Assembly: GCA_018812355.1 (NCBI GenBank)
Contig: JAHJDQ010000208.1
Span: forward strand, 1 to 22,713
Length of the DNA stretch: 22,713 nt
Direction of reading: 5' to 3'
Source of the DNA: Nanobdellota archaeon
Lineage (GTDB): Archaea; Nanobdellota; Nanobdellia; Woesearchaeales; GW2011-AR9
Made by a program: the position numbers and the translations under genes
The notes under the pieces: generated by a model
The model's input: the letters and a program-made list of their open reading frames with translations, nothing else
What the model was told of the DNA's origin: nothing
Databases searched by the model: none
In this document: in pieces, positions 1-8,837 of the stretch
Layout: each line of letters opens with the position of its first letter
Position numbering within the stretch: position 1 is the first letter of the stretch

Positions 1-1206
1 TGTCTGATAAAGATAAGTATTGTTATTCATAAACAGGGAGCCGCCATTGGCAGTGATTGTTGCATTTTTCAAGTCATAGGCATAATTTGCATAATCGCCG
101 GTAAAGAACAATTGCTTTCCCTGAAGATCAAATTCGGCGCTGTCCAGGTCCATATAACAGTTGTGGAAATGCAGGTCGGTATCGGCAATAATCGCACTGC
201 TGGAATCGGTATCATATAAATATTGACCTGAAAAGGTACTACTGAAAATCAGATGTTGCGAATTGACACCACTTAAATTCGTCGTATAGTTCGTCCATTC
301 ACCATTATTCGTCAGATTTCCATCAATATTAAGGAATAAATAGTAAGAGCTATTTGCGTTCCGGATAACACCATCATTGATCAAATTACCTTTAACGTCC
401 AGCGAAGCGCCGTCACCCCAGGTGTTATTCAGCGTGTCGGCTACTGTCACAGTACCATCGAATTCGCAACCGGAAGAGACCTGTACGATTCCTTTGAACG
501 TTACATTGCTGATAGTCGAATTATAGAGAACCCCAGAGCCATCCGCATAGATGCTACCCTCATCACCAATTAGTTCAGTTTCCTGAAGAAAACAGGTTCC
601 GCCCGGATTTCCGGTGCCCATCAGCGATAATTGGTTGCCCTGCAGTTCCAACCGGTCATTATTCAGATCAATAGTTGTTGTATAAAAGGTTAAATCGGTA
701 TCGGCAACCAGCGTGTCGGCAGAATTTTCACTTACAAATTCGTTGCCGGAAAATTCGCCGGAACCTGACAAATGCTGAGCCTCTGATCCATTTAATGTCG
801 TCACTGCATTTTTCCACACTCCATTATTCGTAACATTGCCGCTGACTTTTAAAAATAAGTGGTAAGTTCCGTCGTAGGAATTCTCGACTGTACCGTTATT
901 AATCATATCGCCGTTTACGTGCAGCATACCGGCCCAGTAATCCCGGAGGATTGCCCCGGAATTGATCGTCAGTTTTGCACATGAGGTGAAAGTTTCTTGC
1001 ACTGGAGTATACACAGTCACCAATCCGTTGATAATAACAGTATCTGCAGAATTGGGGACAATCCCACCCTCCCAAATATCCGTATTGTCCCAGCTTCGGT
1101 CACCTGTTTCTCCGCCAACAGATTCGATAATAGCAGCATTCAGTGAGACATTAGAAAAGAACAAAATGCCAACGAAAACAACAATAAATGAATAAAATCG
1201 CTTCAT
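1..1206 (-). CDS. Exported repeat-containing surface protein, 5' part only (runs off left edge)
   Basis: The frame is open for 402 codons from an ATG at 1206 to the window edge, so only the N-terminal part is seen. The start is supported by a purine-rich AGGAAGGGG about 10 bases upstream and by a signal peptide (MKRFYSFIVVFVGILFFSNV, cleavage probably near LNA-A at residue 25). Residues 35-75 have the pattern common at the start of FCB surface proteins (SWDNTDIWEGGIVPNSADTV). Then come two copies of a unit of about 174 residues, beginning near L95 and L269. Each contains VxGNxxNxG, a YHLFL or YYLFL strand, GNxTNNGxW, and a QHL segment followed by FSG. The spaced N/G/T/S-rich strands suggest a beta-helix or beta-sandwich adhesin. 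No function is assigned. A T9SS sorting domain might lie beyond the edge; this is inference from the neighbouring gene. Confidence 0.75.
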   Translation of the reverse strand, partial: MKRFYSFIVVFVGILFFSNVSLNAAIIESVGGETGDRSWDNTDIWEGGIVPNSADTVIINGLVTVYTPVQETFTSCAKLTINSGAILRDYWAGMLHVNGDMINNGTVENSYDGTYHLFLKVSGNVTNNGVWKNAVTTLNGSEAQHLSGSGEFSGNEFVSENSADTLVADTDLTFYTTTIDLNNDRLELQGNQLSLMGTGNPGGTCFLQETELIGDEGSIYADGSGVLYNSTISNVTFKGIVQVSSGCEFDGTVTVADTLNNTWGDGASLDVKGNLINDGVIRNANSSYYLFLNIDGNLTNNGEWTNYTTNLSGVNSQHLIFSSTFSGQYLYDTDSSSAIIADTDLHFHNCYMDLDSAEFDLQGKQLFFTGDYANYAYDLKNATITANGGSLFMNNNTYLYQT

Positions 1207-1298
1207 GATAAAGATTCCCCTTCCTATTAAGTTAGTAAATAGCAAAAGTGCCGTAGTGTTTTCAATCAAGTATTATTGCATTAGAGCGAAAATCTCTT

Positions 1299-1322
1299 TT
1301 TACTTATCAATTTACTTATCAA
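1299..1322. repeat. Perfect tandem 12-bp duplication
   Basis: TTTACTTATCAA occurs twice in direct, gapless tandem (1299-1310 and 1311-1322). It lies about 95 bases upstream of the surface-protein start, in the expected regulatory region. It may be a duplicated regulator site or replication slippage; the sequence alone does not decide. Confidence 0.7.
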
Positions 1323-1485
1323 TTTTGCACTATATTTTAATATATTGATAGATAATATGGTGTTAGTGCCGTCACAGAAACCGTAGAGTGAAAATAAATC
1401 ACTGCTGTTTTACTCCCTATAGATAGTTTTTAATACATGATTTTTCAATATTTTTTCACCTTTTTGTCAGAAGTAATCTAATCCA

Positions 1486-1624
1486 GTGTGGGTTCTCCAT
1501 TTGTGAAGACAGGAAGGAGAACAAATTCCTGCGTTTCCCGGAGTAATCCACATGGAAATCTTAGGGCCAGCATTGGAGAATGCCAGCCCCTTTTATGTGG
1601 GCCGGTATGAGGTAAAACCGGCCC
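1486..1624. repeat. Cluster of overlapping inverted repeats (structured region)
   Basis: Several perfect stems are visible. GTTCTCC (1492-1498) pairs with GGAGAAC (1516-1522). CAGGAA (1510-1515) pairs with TTCCTG (1526-1531), which competes with the first stem. CCACAT (1548-1553) can pair with ATGTGG (1595-1600) or, with one wobble, with GTGTGG (1486-1491). An imperfect hairpin GGGC-CATT/AATG-GCCC (1564-1589) is followed on the plus strand by CTTTT. GGGCCGGT (1599-1606) pairs with ACCGGCCC (1617-1624). It could be termination signals for converging transcripts, a miniature repeat element or a structured RNA. I match it to no known family. Confidence 0.5.
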
Positions 1625-1697
1625 TAACTTGCCCCTAAAATTCTATTAACACTTTCAAAATTCTAAGCACGAAACGAGCATCACAACCCTGTCCGGC

Positions 1698-1989
1698 TTA
1701 TTTTTTCAAAGCGGCTTTAATAATTATTCCCGGTTTGAAATGAGTCTTCTTCCTGGGCGGTACATAAATAACCTCATTAGTTCGTGGATTGCGGGCTTTT
1801 GATTTCGCCTTGGTGGGTTTAACCAAAACCACGGATCTCGATACGTAAATTCTTTTTATCTTCACAAAGCATTTCACGTAATGTGATAAAAGCCTCATCA
1901 ACGATCTTAAAAGTTGTGGAAAACGTTTGGCCTGAGCGCTCTGCCGTAATTTCTACGACATCTTTCTTCGTATAGGTTCGGGTACGCAT
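1698..1989 (-). pseudogene. HU/IHF-family DNA-binding protein, frameshifted
   Basis: HU/IHF proteins are small dimeric nucleoid proteins that bind and bend DNA. From an ATG at 1989, with AGGAG 7 bases upstream, the frame encodes the N-terminal helices and first strands and ends RIEIRGFG, the family signature, then hits TAA at 1819-1821 after 56 codons. The rest of the family (VKPTKAKSKARNPRTNEVIY...KTHFKPG) continues in the +1 frame to a TAA at 1698. The residues expected between IRGFG and VKPT (about two to four) are missing, so a small deletion of 8 or 11 bases would explain the shift. The 67-codon ORF starting at 1901 is therefore the out-of-frame 3' half with a meaningless N-terminus. No slippery heptamer is seen, so inactivation is more likely than programmed frameshifting. 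Confidence 0.8.
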
Positions 1990-2097
1990 GAATGGTCTCC
2001 TGTTACCACGGATTGATGACAGTGGCTCGTTGTATTAATTATTGATTGTTAGACCATTTTTTATTCATAAACAATAATCTCCTGCGGTCATATAATA

Positions 2098-5000
2098 CTA
2101 TTTCAGCAGGATCATCTTTTGAGTTTTGTGGAAGTTGTCAGCCTGCATTACATAAATGTAGTAACCGGAACTGACGTGTTTCCCGCTGTTATCCATGGCA
2201 TTCCACTGGATTACCTGATATCCGGCTTGCTGTCTGGCATTGACCAGTGTCCGGACTTCACGACCCATAACGTCATAGATCATAATCTTAACGTGCGCCT
2301 CTTTCGGCAGGTCGTACTTGATTGTGGTGATCGGATTGAACGGGTTCGGGTAGTTCTGATGAAGCGCAAAACTCTTGGGCAACATGGCGAGGTCCTCAAG
2401 CCCCAATACGGATCTGTCTTCATTGTTATACCAGTGGTAGACAACGCAGTTACTATCCGGAACTACAAATACGCGATTCGGACCACCGCCGGGAAATTCG
2501 GAGGTATCCCAGTTACTGTTGATCCGGAATTTGTATTCGATTGAATCGGTCGGGAACAATCCCAGGGTAATCGAGTAAATGCTGTCACCGTTGCTGTCAT
2601 TCATGACCAGCAGTTCGCCGCCCCAGCCATTGAAAGTACCGGCTACATCGACAAAGTCGCTGGAAATATTGAAGTTGCCCAGCAATGATTGAACTGCCAT
2701 GCTGACTTCAAAAGTGACTTCAACCGGTGCAACATTTGGTCTTTCGGTGAATTTGTCAAAATAAAGAACTGCATCGACATCTACTGGACACTGCAACTGA
2801 ATACTTCCAAGGGAGACCACATTCGTTGAACTGAGAGCACCATCGCCACCTCCTGCCCATTTTACTAATGGTGTTGTGGCAAGATCTACTCCAATTACCT
2901 GCCAGTCGTCAGCGTAAGCGGTAACATCAATCCACGGACTTGCTAATAAATCTCCATCACCGCCAGCACCATCATCATAGAATGAGAACCTAATCTGTAT
3001 ATCAGGATTAGAGGCTTTAACATACATGAATACCTTTGAATCAATAGCTATATCTGGTTTATCAGGATTATATTCCCTGACGAACCAGCCAGTTTTTGCA
3101 GGATCATTCACTATATTCATCTTTTTTGATTTTGTTCCATCATATGCAGCCTCGTCGGATAATGCAAAGGTCGAAGTGGTCAATATACCCAAAGTTGAGC
3201 CAGAACCTGCAGGTGCCCACCAGCCGCCCGCGGTGGTCTCAAAATCGGTATTAACGATATCGATCGGTAGATCACCAGGTACAATATTGTGAACCAATAC
3301 TGAAGTATTAGGTGTGATAACATTGCCGATCAAATCGGGAACGTTATTGACAGTCAGATGATAATCAAAATTTGGAGCCAGGTAGTGACCAACATCAAGT
3401 GTCAGTACGACAATATTCTTTTGTAGCATTTTAACGCTTACCGGGTAATCGACACTGCCATCGATGAAATAATTAGTGTAGGTTACAGCGGCAACGGAAT
3501 CAACTGCTTCAGAAAATTTTACCTGAACCAGTGAGTCTCCAACTGTGACAACTCCGACAATTTCCGGACCCGCAAAGTCGGTATGCGGATGGGAGCCCAG
3601 GAATCGGAAATCATCCACAGGCATAACAACCCATTCCGAAGATGCTTTATCGGTTCCAGAGGAAACTGCCCAGTCAATGTTACCCATGGTCACAGTAGAT
3701 TTTCTGACTAAGGTATATTCAGAAGTTGCGCCAACACCACCGGCTACCGGCCAGTTGGCACCCGGATCGGGTGTCGGGAGACCAATGACATCGAGCATGT
3801 GTTCACCCCAGAAAAGGGACCGGGCATCATTACCGGTAAATGATACTATTGTACTATTTTCATAGGTGATCAATGTATCGGCGACATTTTTAACATCAGC
3901 CACTGCGCTGGCATTTGCTAAAACGTAAACTTCACCGGCTGCAAGATCAATTGCCGGAAACTGGAATACGACATAATCCCAGTTATTATCGCCATTATGA
4001 GTTCCTTTCATTGTGTATTCACCAAGATTAATAGTACCATCGCTACCATTGTAAACTTCGAGAGCTCTGTTATTACTGTTACCCTCGACATATTCCGAGA
4101 AGAACAGATCCGGACCAGGTACAAAAGCCTGCCACATGAAGGTAATCTCACTATTCGCAGTAATAGTGTTGGATGAGGTATCCTGAACATTATTGACGGT
4201 CAATGTGTAGAGTGTGTCAGATGCCAGTGTATCCAGTGTCAGGGTAACCAGATTTTCAAACACAAATGCGGAAGTTGGATTACCGATGCCTTTGTCCATA
4301 CTGTAATTAGTTAATACTGCTGCAGTTACCGGATCAACGAATTCGCTGAACTCAACAACCACGGTTGTATCGTTCAAGGCTTCGGCGACAACAATAGTGG
4401 GCGGATCGGTATCAGGTATATCGGCAGCATCGTCAAAAACAAGATTGTCGATAGTGACCATAATTGTGCCACCGGCATTTGCTGCTGAAGTATTTGATCC
4501 GGCAATGACAATATACCCAGTTGCATTTGATACAATACCGGTCAAAGGAATTGATGTAAAATCTGCCAGTGCATTAATGCTGGCTGATATTGGTGTTGCA
4601 TCCAATCCTTCAATGGCTATCGTAATCGGATAAGTTGCGGGCGTGTCCCAGCCGACGGTTTTTACATCAACCGTGAAGTTATACTGAGTACCGACTGTAC
4701 CGCTGACAGGTCGTTTGATGTAAAAACCGTAACCGCCATCACCAAAATCGATAGCGCCGGTACCACCAACGCCACCGGTAGCATTATGGGCGACAGTGGT
4801 ATACCCTGAGGTACCATCATAGACACCCCAGTTGGCAACATCGGAATTATCCTCGAAAGTGAGATTCAGATCGTTTGACGGAGGGATGATGACTTCGATG
4901 TCAGTAGCTTCTCTGGGTTCAATTTTAAAATCGCCGAATGTATACGTCAATGGACCAACAACCTTATATTCAATACTAAGAGTTGGTTCAAACAGGTATC

Positions 5001-7344
5001 CAAGATCATCGATTCTGATAGTACCGGATCCGTCGTCAATACTCCATTCACCGTAATCGCCTTTGGCGTCCGGATTTTCACTGTCGCATGTACCGGAAGT
5101 TTCTACAAGTACTCCTTCCCATGCTTCCGCACTGACAGCTCCTGTAGTCAATACTTCAGCAGCTGGAACAAGATTGCTACTACTGTTTACTCCAGAGGAA
5201 TCAGCTGTAATTACAGTCAGACCGGAACTTTCCGATACAATTCCTTTTACAGTAACTTCATCGCCAACAGCAACTGTTAAGTCGTCATTGACCCAGATAC
5301 CGCTGAATGCTCCATTTCCATCTTGCAGCGTATAGGTACCGGAAAACGCGCCGGTTACAATACCGATTGTTCGAGCCATTTCACCGACTTTTGGCGAATC
5401 GGCTGAACCGGTTCCTGTGGTATCCTGAATCTGTGAAATTGTGTATTCAGTTGCCGGTGGTGCAGTTGAATTCACGTGTCCAGGAGTTCCCTGAACCGGA
5501 CTGCTCTGATAGGTCAGATACCAATTATCCGCATCTGTACCATCAGCAAGTGGATCAGTTTTCTCATTTACCAAACTGTTCCACGTAACCAGGGATGAAG
5601 TTTTATCAATGGTTACTCCAGAAGCATCCTTTAATTCAAAATAGTAGGCATTTGCAATATATACAATTGTGCCTGTTACAACTGTAGGCGAAACAATGAT
5701 GTTGGCATCAACATTGGTTCCATAGTCTTCCAGAAATTTGGCCCGATCTCTACAAACAATTAAATATCCATTTGCAGCTATTTCGGTACCGGAAGGCATT
5801 TCCGCTGATGATGCACCTTTTGCTACAACGCTATGTAAAACCCAGCCGCTGACATCTATTGCAGTGTCAGTGACGTTGTATAGCTCAATATAACTATCGT
5901 AATATGTTAAGGGCATTGAATAAGGTTCGCCAACTTCGTTAATGACGACAGTCGGAGGTGCTTCTACAGTCACTTTTTCCACGCAGGGAGTAGTGTAACT
6001 ATTGGCGCCATCGGGAGGTGACATCATTGTCCAATATTCTGAGCTGTTATCGATTAAATACATGTTGCCAACAGCATCAAACGCAACATCCCATGTACGA
6101 TTACGACCTGAGGCAACTGTTTCAACAAGTTCACCGGTGGTTGCATTAAATACATAGACGTTGCCAGAATTGCAGGCACCGTATGCAATACGATTTCGAG
6201 GTTCATCCAGTCCTATTCCTTTAGCGTCGGTCATTTGTTTAGTAACTGTCCAAAGTGTATCGTTAATTGTATATGGTGTTTTATTGCCGTCATCAACCCA
6301 AGGTTTATATTTAACAATCGGATAGGCTTCTCCAGCTGCTTTAATATCAAGTGGATTTCCATCTTTATCTAATACTTCACCTTTCGCTGAACGATACTGA
6401 CACATATAGACACTACCGTCACTAGCTACTTCAACGTCGTATTGATAGTAAGAACCATTTGGTCTTTCAATAATAACATAGCCTGTATCATTATCGGGCA
6501 TAGTCTCATTTGTACCAATATCATATTTTTTAATTCCTGTGTATGCACCATAATGACCGTCAGCGGTATAAATCGCACGATCGGCTCCGGATCCATCTGT
6601 CCAATGACCAGCAATGTATTGGCCAGTCTCTCTATTAGTGGTATCAAGAACTAAACGCTGTGAAGCATCGTCAATCTCTGCGTCGAATGCATACAGCAAA
6701 TCACTGGCATAATCGCCAACATATACCATATCATCTGGACCGATCATAACTTTATGAGGTGATCCGGATGTGGATGCCGGCCATGTTACGCCACCATTTG
6801 AAAAACCGACAAATTCCTGGTCCTGTGTATACATCAGAATACCTTGATCAGTAAGAAATGCTCCGGTATTTACACTTGTCCCAGCGGCCTTATTAGTGAC
6901 ATAAACACGACCAAAATATGGACTTTCCGGATTTCTGTTAACTGCAATTCCGCGTGGGGAGTAAATTGCAGTTTTTGCATCATCACTGATCTTTGTCCAG
7001 GCCGTGTAACCATCATCACTGGCGGTGACTTTGATTGAATAATTACCAACAGCTACAATGGCACTACTGTTTTCAGTACCATCCCAGTCAACAGAATTAG
7101 TACCTTTTGTGGCAGTCGCCAATGAAATTGTTTTTATCAGATCAGTGTCACTGTTGTAGATTTTGACATCTACACCACTGTCGGCATTTTCATTCAGGAT
7201 GAATGAAATTGTGACGGTTGCTGTTCCATCGGCTTCCAACGTAGTACTGCTGACTTTCACATCCGTTGCATAAACGTTTGCATACGAATTGACTGAAAGT
7301 GCAAGCAGTAATACCAGCGCGATTAAATAAATTCGACTTTTCAT
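2098..7344 (-). CDS. Multidomain T9SS-secreted surface protein with C-terminal sorting domain
   Basis: A 1748-residue exported protein. A signal peptide (MKSRIYLIALVLLLALSVNS) follows the ATG at 7344, which has GAGGAG just upstream. Approximate order of regions: an FlgD-like Ig domain (25-115), a beta-propeller-like region (130-450), a lamin-tail domain (463-585, VVINEVGEPYS...YIELYN), an OB-fold-like domain (635-740), a carbohydrate-binding-like sandwich (823-940), an Ig-like domain (978-1070), a second lamin-tail domain (1078-1230, FFSEYVEGNSNNRALEVYN), a second Ig-like domain (1258-1350), a jelly-roll-like region (1363-1530), an AMPK/CBM48-like domain (1540-1640, FVDVAGTFNGWGG) and a T9SS type A sorting domain (1661-1748, QNYPNPFNP...MGREVRTLV...YYIYVMQA). 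Known biology: the last domain directs export through the T9SS, often to the cell surface. Domain calls are from motifs; the function is unknown, perhaps adhesion or polymer binding. Confidence 0.88.
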   Translation of the reverse strand: MKSRIYLIALVLLLALSVNSYANVYATDVKVSSTTLEADGTATVTISFILNENADSGVDVKIYNSDTDLIKTISLATATKGTNSVDWDGTENSSAIVAVGNYSIKVTASDDGYTAWTKISDDAKTAIYSPRGIAVNRNPESPYFGRVYVTNKAAGTSVNTGAFLTDQGILMYTQDQEFVGFSNGGVTWPASTSGSPHKVMIGPDDMVYVGDYASDLLYAFDAEIDDASQRLVLDTTNRETGQYIAGHWTDGSGADRAIYTADGHYGAYTGIKKYDIGTNETMPDNDTGYVIIERPNGSYYQYDVEVASDGSVYMCQYRSAKGEVLDKDGNPLDIKAAGEAYPIVKYKPWVDDGNKTPYTINDTLWTVTKQMTDAKGIGLDEPRNRIAYGACNSGNVYVFNATTGELVETVASGRNRTWDVAFDAVGNMYLIDNSSEYWTMMSPPDGANSYTTPCVEKVTVEAPPTVVINEVGEPYSMPLTYYDSYIELYNVTDTAIDVSGWVLHSVVAKGASSAEMPSGTEIAANGYLIVCRDRAKFLEDYGTNVDANIIVSPTVVTGTIVYIANAYYFELKDASGVTIDKTSSLVTWNSLVNEKTDPLADGTDADNWYLTYQSSPVQGTPGHVNSTAPPATEYTISQIQDTTGTGSADSPKVGEMARTIGIVTGAFSGTYTLQDGNGAFSGIWVNDDLTVAVGDEVTVKGIVSESSGLTVITADSSGVNSSSNLVPAAEVLTTGAVSAEAWEGVLVETSGTCDSENPDAKGDYGEWSIDDGSGTIRIDDLGYLFEPTLSIEYKVVGPLTYTFGDFKIEPREATDIEVIIPPSNDLNLTFEDNSDVANWGVYDGTSGYTTVAHNATGGVGGTGAIDFGDGGYGFYIKRPVSGTVGTQYNFTVDVKTVGWDTPATYPITIAIEGLDATPISASINALADFTSIPLTGIVSNATGYIVIAGSNTSAANAGGTIMVTIDNLVFDDAADIPDTDPPTIVVAEALNDTTVVVEFSEFVDPVTAAVLTNYSMDKGIGNPTSAFVFENLVTLTLDTLASDTLYTLTVNNVQDTSSNTITANSEITFMWQAFVPGPDLFFSEYVEGNSNNRALEVYNGSDGTINLGEYTMKGTHNGDNNWDYVVFQFPAIDLAAGEVYVLANASAVADVKNVADTLITYENSTIVSFTGNDARSLFWGEHMLDVIGLPTPDPGANWPVAGGVGATSEYTLVRKSTVTMGNIDWAVSSGTDKASSEWVVMPVDDFRFLGSHPHTDFAGPEIVGVVTVGDSLVQVKFSEAVDSVAAVTYTNYFIDGSVDYPVSVKMLQKNIVVLTLDVGHYLAPNFDYHLTVNNVPDLIGNVITPNTSVLVHNIVPGDLPIDIVNTDFETTAGGWWAPAGSGSTLGILTTSTFALSDEAAYDGTKSKKMNIVNDPAKTGWFVREYNPDKPDIAIDSKVFMYVKASNPDIQIRFSFYDDGAGGDGDLLASPWIDVTAYADDWQVIGVDLATTPLVKWAGGGDGALSSTNVVSLGSIQLQCPVDVDAVLYFDKFTERPNVAPVEVTFEVSMAVQSLLGNFNISSDFVDVAGTFNGWGGELLVMNDSNGDSIYSITLGLFPTDSIEYKFRINSNWDTSEFPGGGPNRVFVVPDSNCVVYHWYNNEDRSVLGLEDLAMLPKSFALHQNYPNPFNPITTIKYDLPKEAHVKIMIYDVMGREVRTLVNARQQAGYQVIQWNAMDNSGKHVSSGYYIYVMQADNFHKTQKMILLK

Positions 7345-7394
7345 ACTCTCTCCTCTTTTGTTATAAATTTGTCGAGTAGACATAATATGACTCC
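7344..7394 (-). promoter_or_regulatory. Two in-frame starts, each with its own ribosome binding site
   Basis: For the T9SS-secreted protein, ATG at 7344 has GAGGAGAGAGT directly upstream and begins at the signal peptide. An in-frame ATG at 7383 also has AAAAGGAGT at good spacing and would add 13 charged residues (MSTRQIYNKRGES). I annotate 7344 because the product then starts with a classical signal peptide; the longer form is possible. Confidence 0.5.
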
Positions 7395-7424
7395 TTTTCT
7401 TAAATTTCAATTATTAATCAGAGG

Positions 7425-7466
7425 AGTTTCAATGCCCCTCACAGAACCGGACTTGAGGATTTGTCT
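7425..7466 (-). other. Possible remnant of a group II intron 3' end (domain V-like half)
   Basis: Read on the minus strand, 7444-7460 gives AATCCTCAAGTCCGGTTC, followed by TGTGAGGGGCATTGAAA. From memory this resembles the 3' strand of domain V and the start of domain VI of bacterial group II introns. The partner strand (of the form GAGCCGGAT-GAGG) is not found next to it; the transposable element starts at once. No reverse transcriptase is in the window. If real, it is a relic broken by the insertion. This is pattern memory, not a search result. Confidence 0.3.
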
Positions 7467-7487
7467 TGTCCTAAAATAGTTGACAGA

Positions 7488-8684
7488 TTACCCGGATACA
7501 TACACACTCTCAGGGGTTCTATAATTAAGTGCCATATGTAACCGATATTGATTATAAATTCTTACTGATTCTTTTACCAGTTGTCCGGCAATATCTTTTG
7601 ATTGTAGTGTGTCTCCCAGACAAAACTCATCTTTCAAGATTCCATTAACTCTCTCGGCTAATGCATTTTCATATACATGATCCTGTTCTGTCATGCTGAT
7701 TTTTACACCATGTTTTTTCAATAGATCGGTGTACACTTTGCAACAATACTGAACACCACGATCCGAATGATGGATCAAATTAGATGGATCTTTCGCTTGA
7801 CATAAAGCCATTTTCAGGGCCCGTATACTTCCGTCAATCGATAAACTGCTGCTAAGATCATATCCGAATATCTTGCGAGAATAATAATCGGTGACCAAAG
7901 CCAAATACAGAAATCCTTCAAGCGTATGAATATAAGTTATATCCGACACATAAACCTGTCCTGGTCGATCAATCTGAATATCTTTGATCAGGTTCGGATA
8001 ACACCGGAAAGGGTGACGGGAATCTGTCGTTCGGGTATATCGCTTTCGCCTTCGGACTAACATGTGATGGTCCCGCAATACCTCAAACAGACGATCTCGA
8101 CCAATATAGAAACCACACTCCTGAAGCATGCAATACAACTTCCGACCACCAACTCTCGGCTGTTGACGACGAAATTGACGAACTATTGCCAAAATCATTG
8201 TTTCTTCCTCTTGCTGTTTTTCAACTAAACGTTTATGTTGGTAATAACCCTGACGACTATATCCAAACCAGTCACAAAGTTGAGCTATACTAAATCGTTG
8301 ATCATGACTGTTCATCTGTCTAAGTCCTGTTTCAATTCCTTTAAACCAGAGTTTTTTTACAGAGATACCATATTTTTCTTCGACAACCGAAATCAATGAT
8401 TCAAGGCAAAAGTTGTCTAAATTGGCCTCCGCTAAAGCAGCCTCTAATTGGCGCTTATCCGCCTCCAACTTCTTAATCTTGTCTACTTCATCTCGTTTTT
8501 GCACCCATACTACCTCTCCAATTAAATGATCCTTGCCAAACGATCGAATCCATTTATAAATGCCTCCAACACTAATATCGTAGATTCGGGATGCTTCTGC
8601 AATACTTATCATTCCGGTTTCAATCTCTTTGATTACTTGCTGTTTAAAGGCTTGACTGTACCGATACTTTGGCTTGATTGACAT
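7488..8684 (-). CDS. IS3-family transposase, OrfA and OrfB in one frame
   Basis: A 398-residue DDE transposase that cuts and joins element ends. Residues 8-50 form a helix-turn-helix (YSQAFKQQVIKEIETG... AEASRIYDISVGGIYKWIR). Residues 63-90 are a leucine-rich coiled coil, as in OrfA. The HTH_21 segment is near 160-215. The rve catalytic core has D248 (VSDITYIHT), D308 (HHSDRGVQY) and E344 (NALAERVNGILK), giving the DD35E spacing of IS3. In most IS3 elements OrfA and OrfB are in different frames joined by -1 frameshifting. Here they are continuous, so the product needs no frameshift. The start ATG at 8684 has AAGGAG about 10 bases upstream. The frame is intact and all catalytic residues are present, so it may be active. 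Confidence 0.93.
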   Translation of the reverse strand: MSIKPKYRYSQAFKQQVIKEIETGMISIAEASRIYDISVGGIYKWIRSFGKDHLIGEVVWVQKRDEVDKIKKLEADKRQLEAALAEANLDNFCLESLISVVEEKYGISVKKLWFKGIETGLRQMNSHDQRFSIAQLCDWFGYSRQGYYQHKRLVEKQQEEETMILAIVRQFRRQQPRVGGRKLYCMLQECGFYIGRDRLFEVLRDHHMLVRRRKRYTRTTDSRHPFRCYPNLIKDIQIDRPGQVYVSDITYIHTLEGFLYLALVTDYYSRKIFGYDLSSSLSIDGSIRALKMALCQAKDPSNLIHHSDRGVQYCCKVYTDLLKKHGVKISMTEQDHVYENALAERVNGILKDEFCLGDTLQSKDIAGQLVKESVRIYNQYRLHMALNYRTPESVYVSG

Positions 8685-8705
8685 CTCTTTCTCTCCTTAT
8701 TTGGT

Positions 8706-8740
8706 GTCAGGCAGGTAGCCCCTGACGCTACGCGATCAGG
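8706..8740 (-). repeat. Overlapping inverted repeats in the transposase leader
   Basis: GTCAGG (8706-8711) pairs with CCTGAC (8721-8726). GTAGC (8715-8719) pairs with GCTAC (8727-8731). CCTGA (8721-8725) pairs with TCAGG (8736-8740). The stems exclude one another and lie 22-56 bases upstream of the transposase start, so the mRNA leader could switch between structures and limit translation. That role is inference. Confidence 0.5.
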
Positions 8741-8810
8741 TGCGATTGGCTAAAAATCCTCTATGAAAATAGGCAGAGCGACATTAGGAAAATTTCAACT
8801 GCCTTTATGG

Positions 8811-8837
8811 CACCCCTAAAGTCAAAAACTCGGGGTG
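8811..8837 (-). terminator. Possible hairpin downstream of the caspase gene cluster
   Basis: CACCCC (8811-8816) pairs with GGGGTG (8832-8837) across a 15-base loop. It lies about 190 bases beyond the stop of the last cluster gene. There is no clear T-run after it on the minus strand, so a terminator role is uncertain; it may belong to the insertion sequence. Confidence 0.25.

Larger units (their letters stand above)
1207..1697. other. Gene-free interval with inverted repeats and a tandem 12-mer
   Basis: This 491-base gap separates the surface-protein gene from the HU pseudogene. The half nearer the surface gene is very AT-rich and would hold its promoter, but I could not pick a convincing pair of promoter boxes. 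The other half (1486-1624) is richer in G and C and full of inverted repeats, described separately. I see no plausible coding sequence here. Confidence 0.6.

Noticed and set aside
1486..1624. CRISPR array or a known riboswitch
   Set aside because: No regular direct repeats with spacers, and no riboswitch consensus that I recognise.
1815..1835. Programmed ribosomal frameshift in the HU-like gene
   Set aside because: A +1 shift at GGT-TAA would still lack residues expected after RGFG, and no slippery heptamer or stimulatory hairpin is evident.
1698..1901. 67-codon ORF as an independent small protein
   Set aside because: Its first 25 residues are out-of-frame HU sequence; the region is one frameshifted HU-type gene from 1989.
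2119..6654. Plus-strand ORFs inside the T9SS-secreted gene
   Set aside because: They are antisense shadows of a long, motif-rich minus-strand gene, without family motifs or ribosome binding sites.
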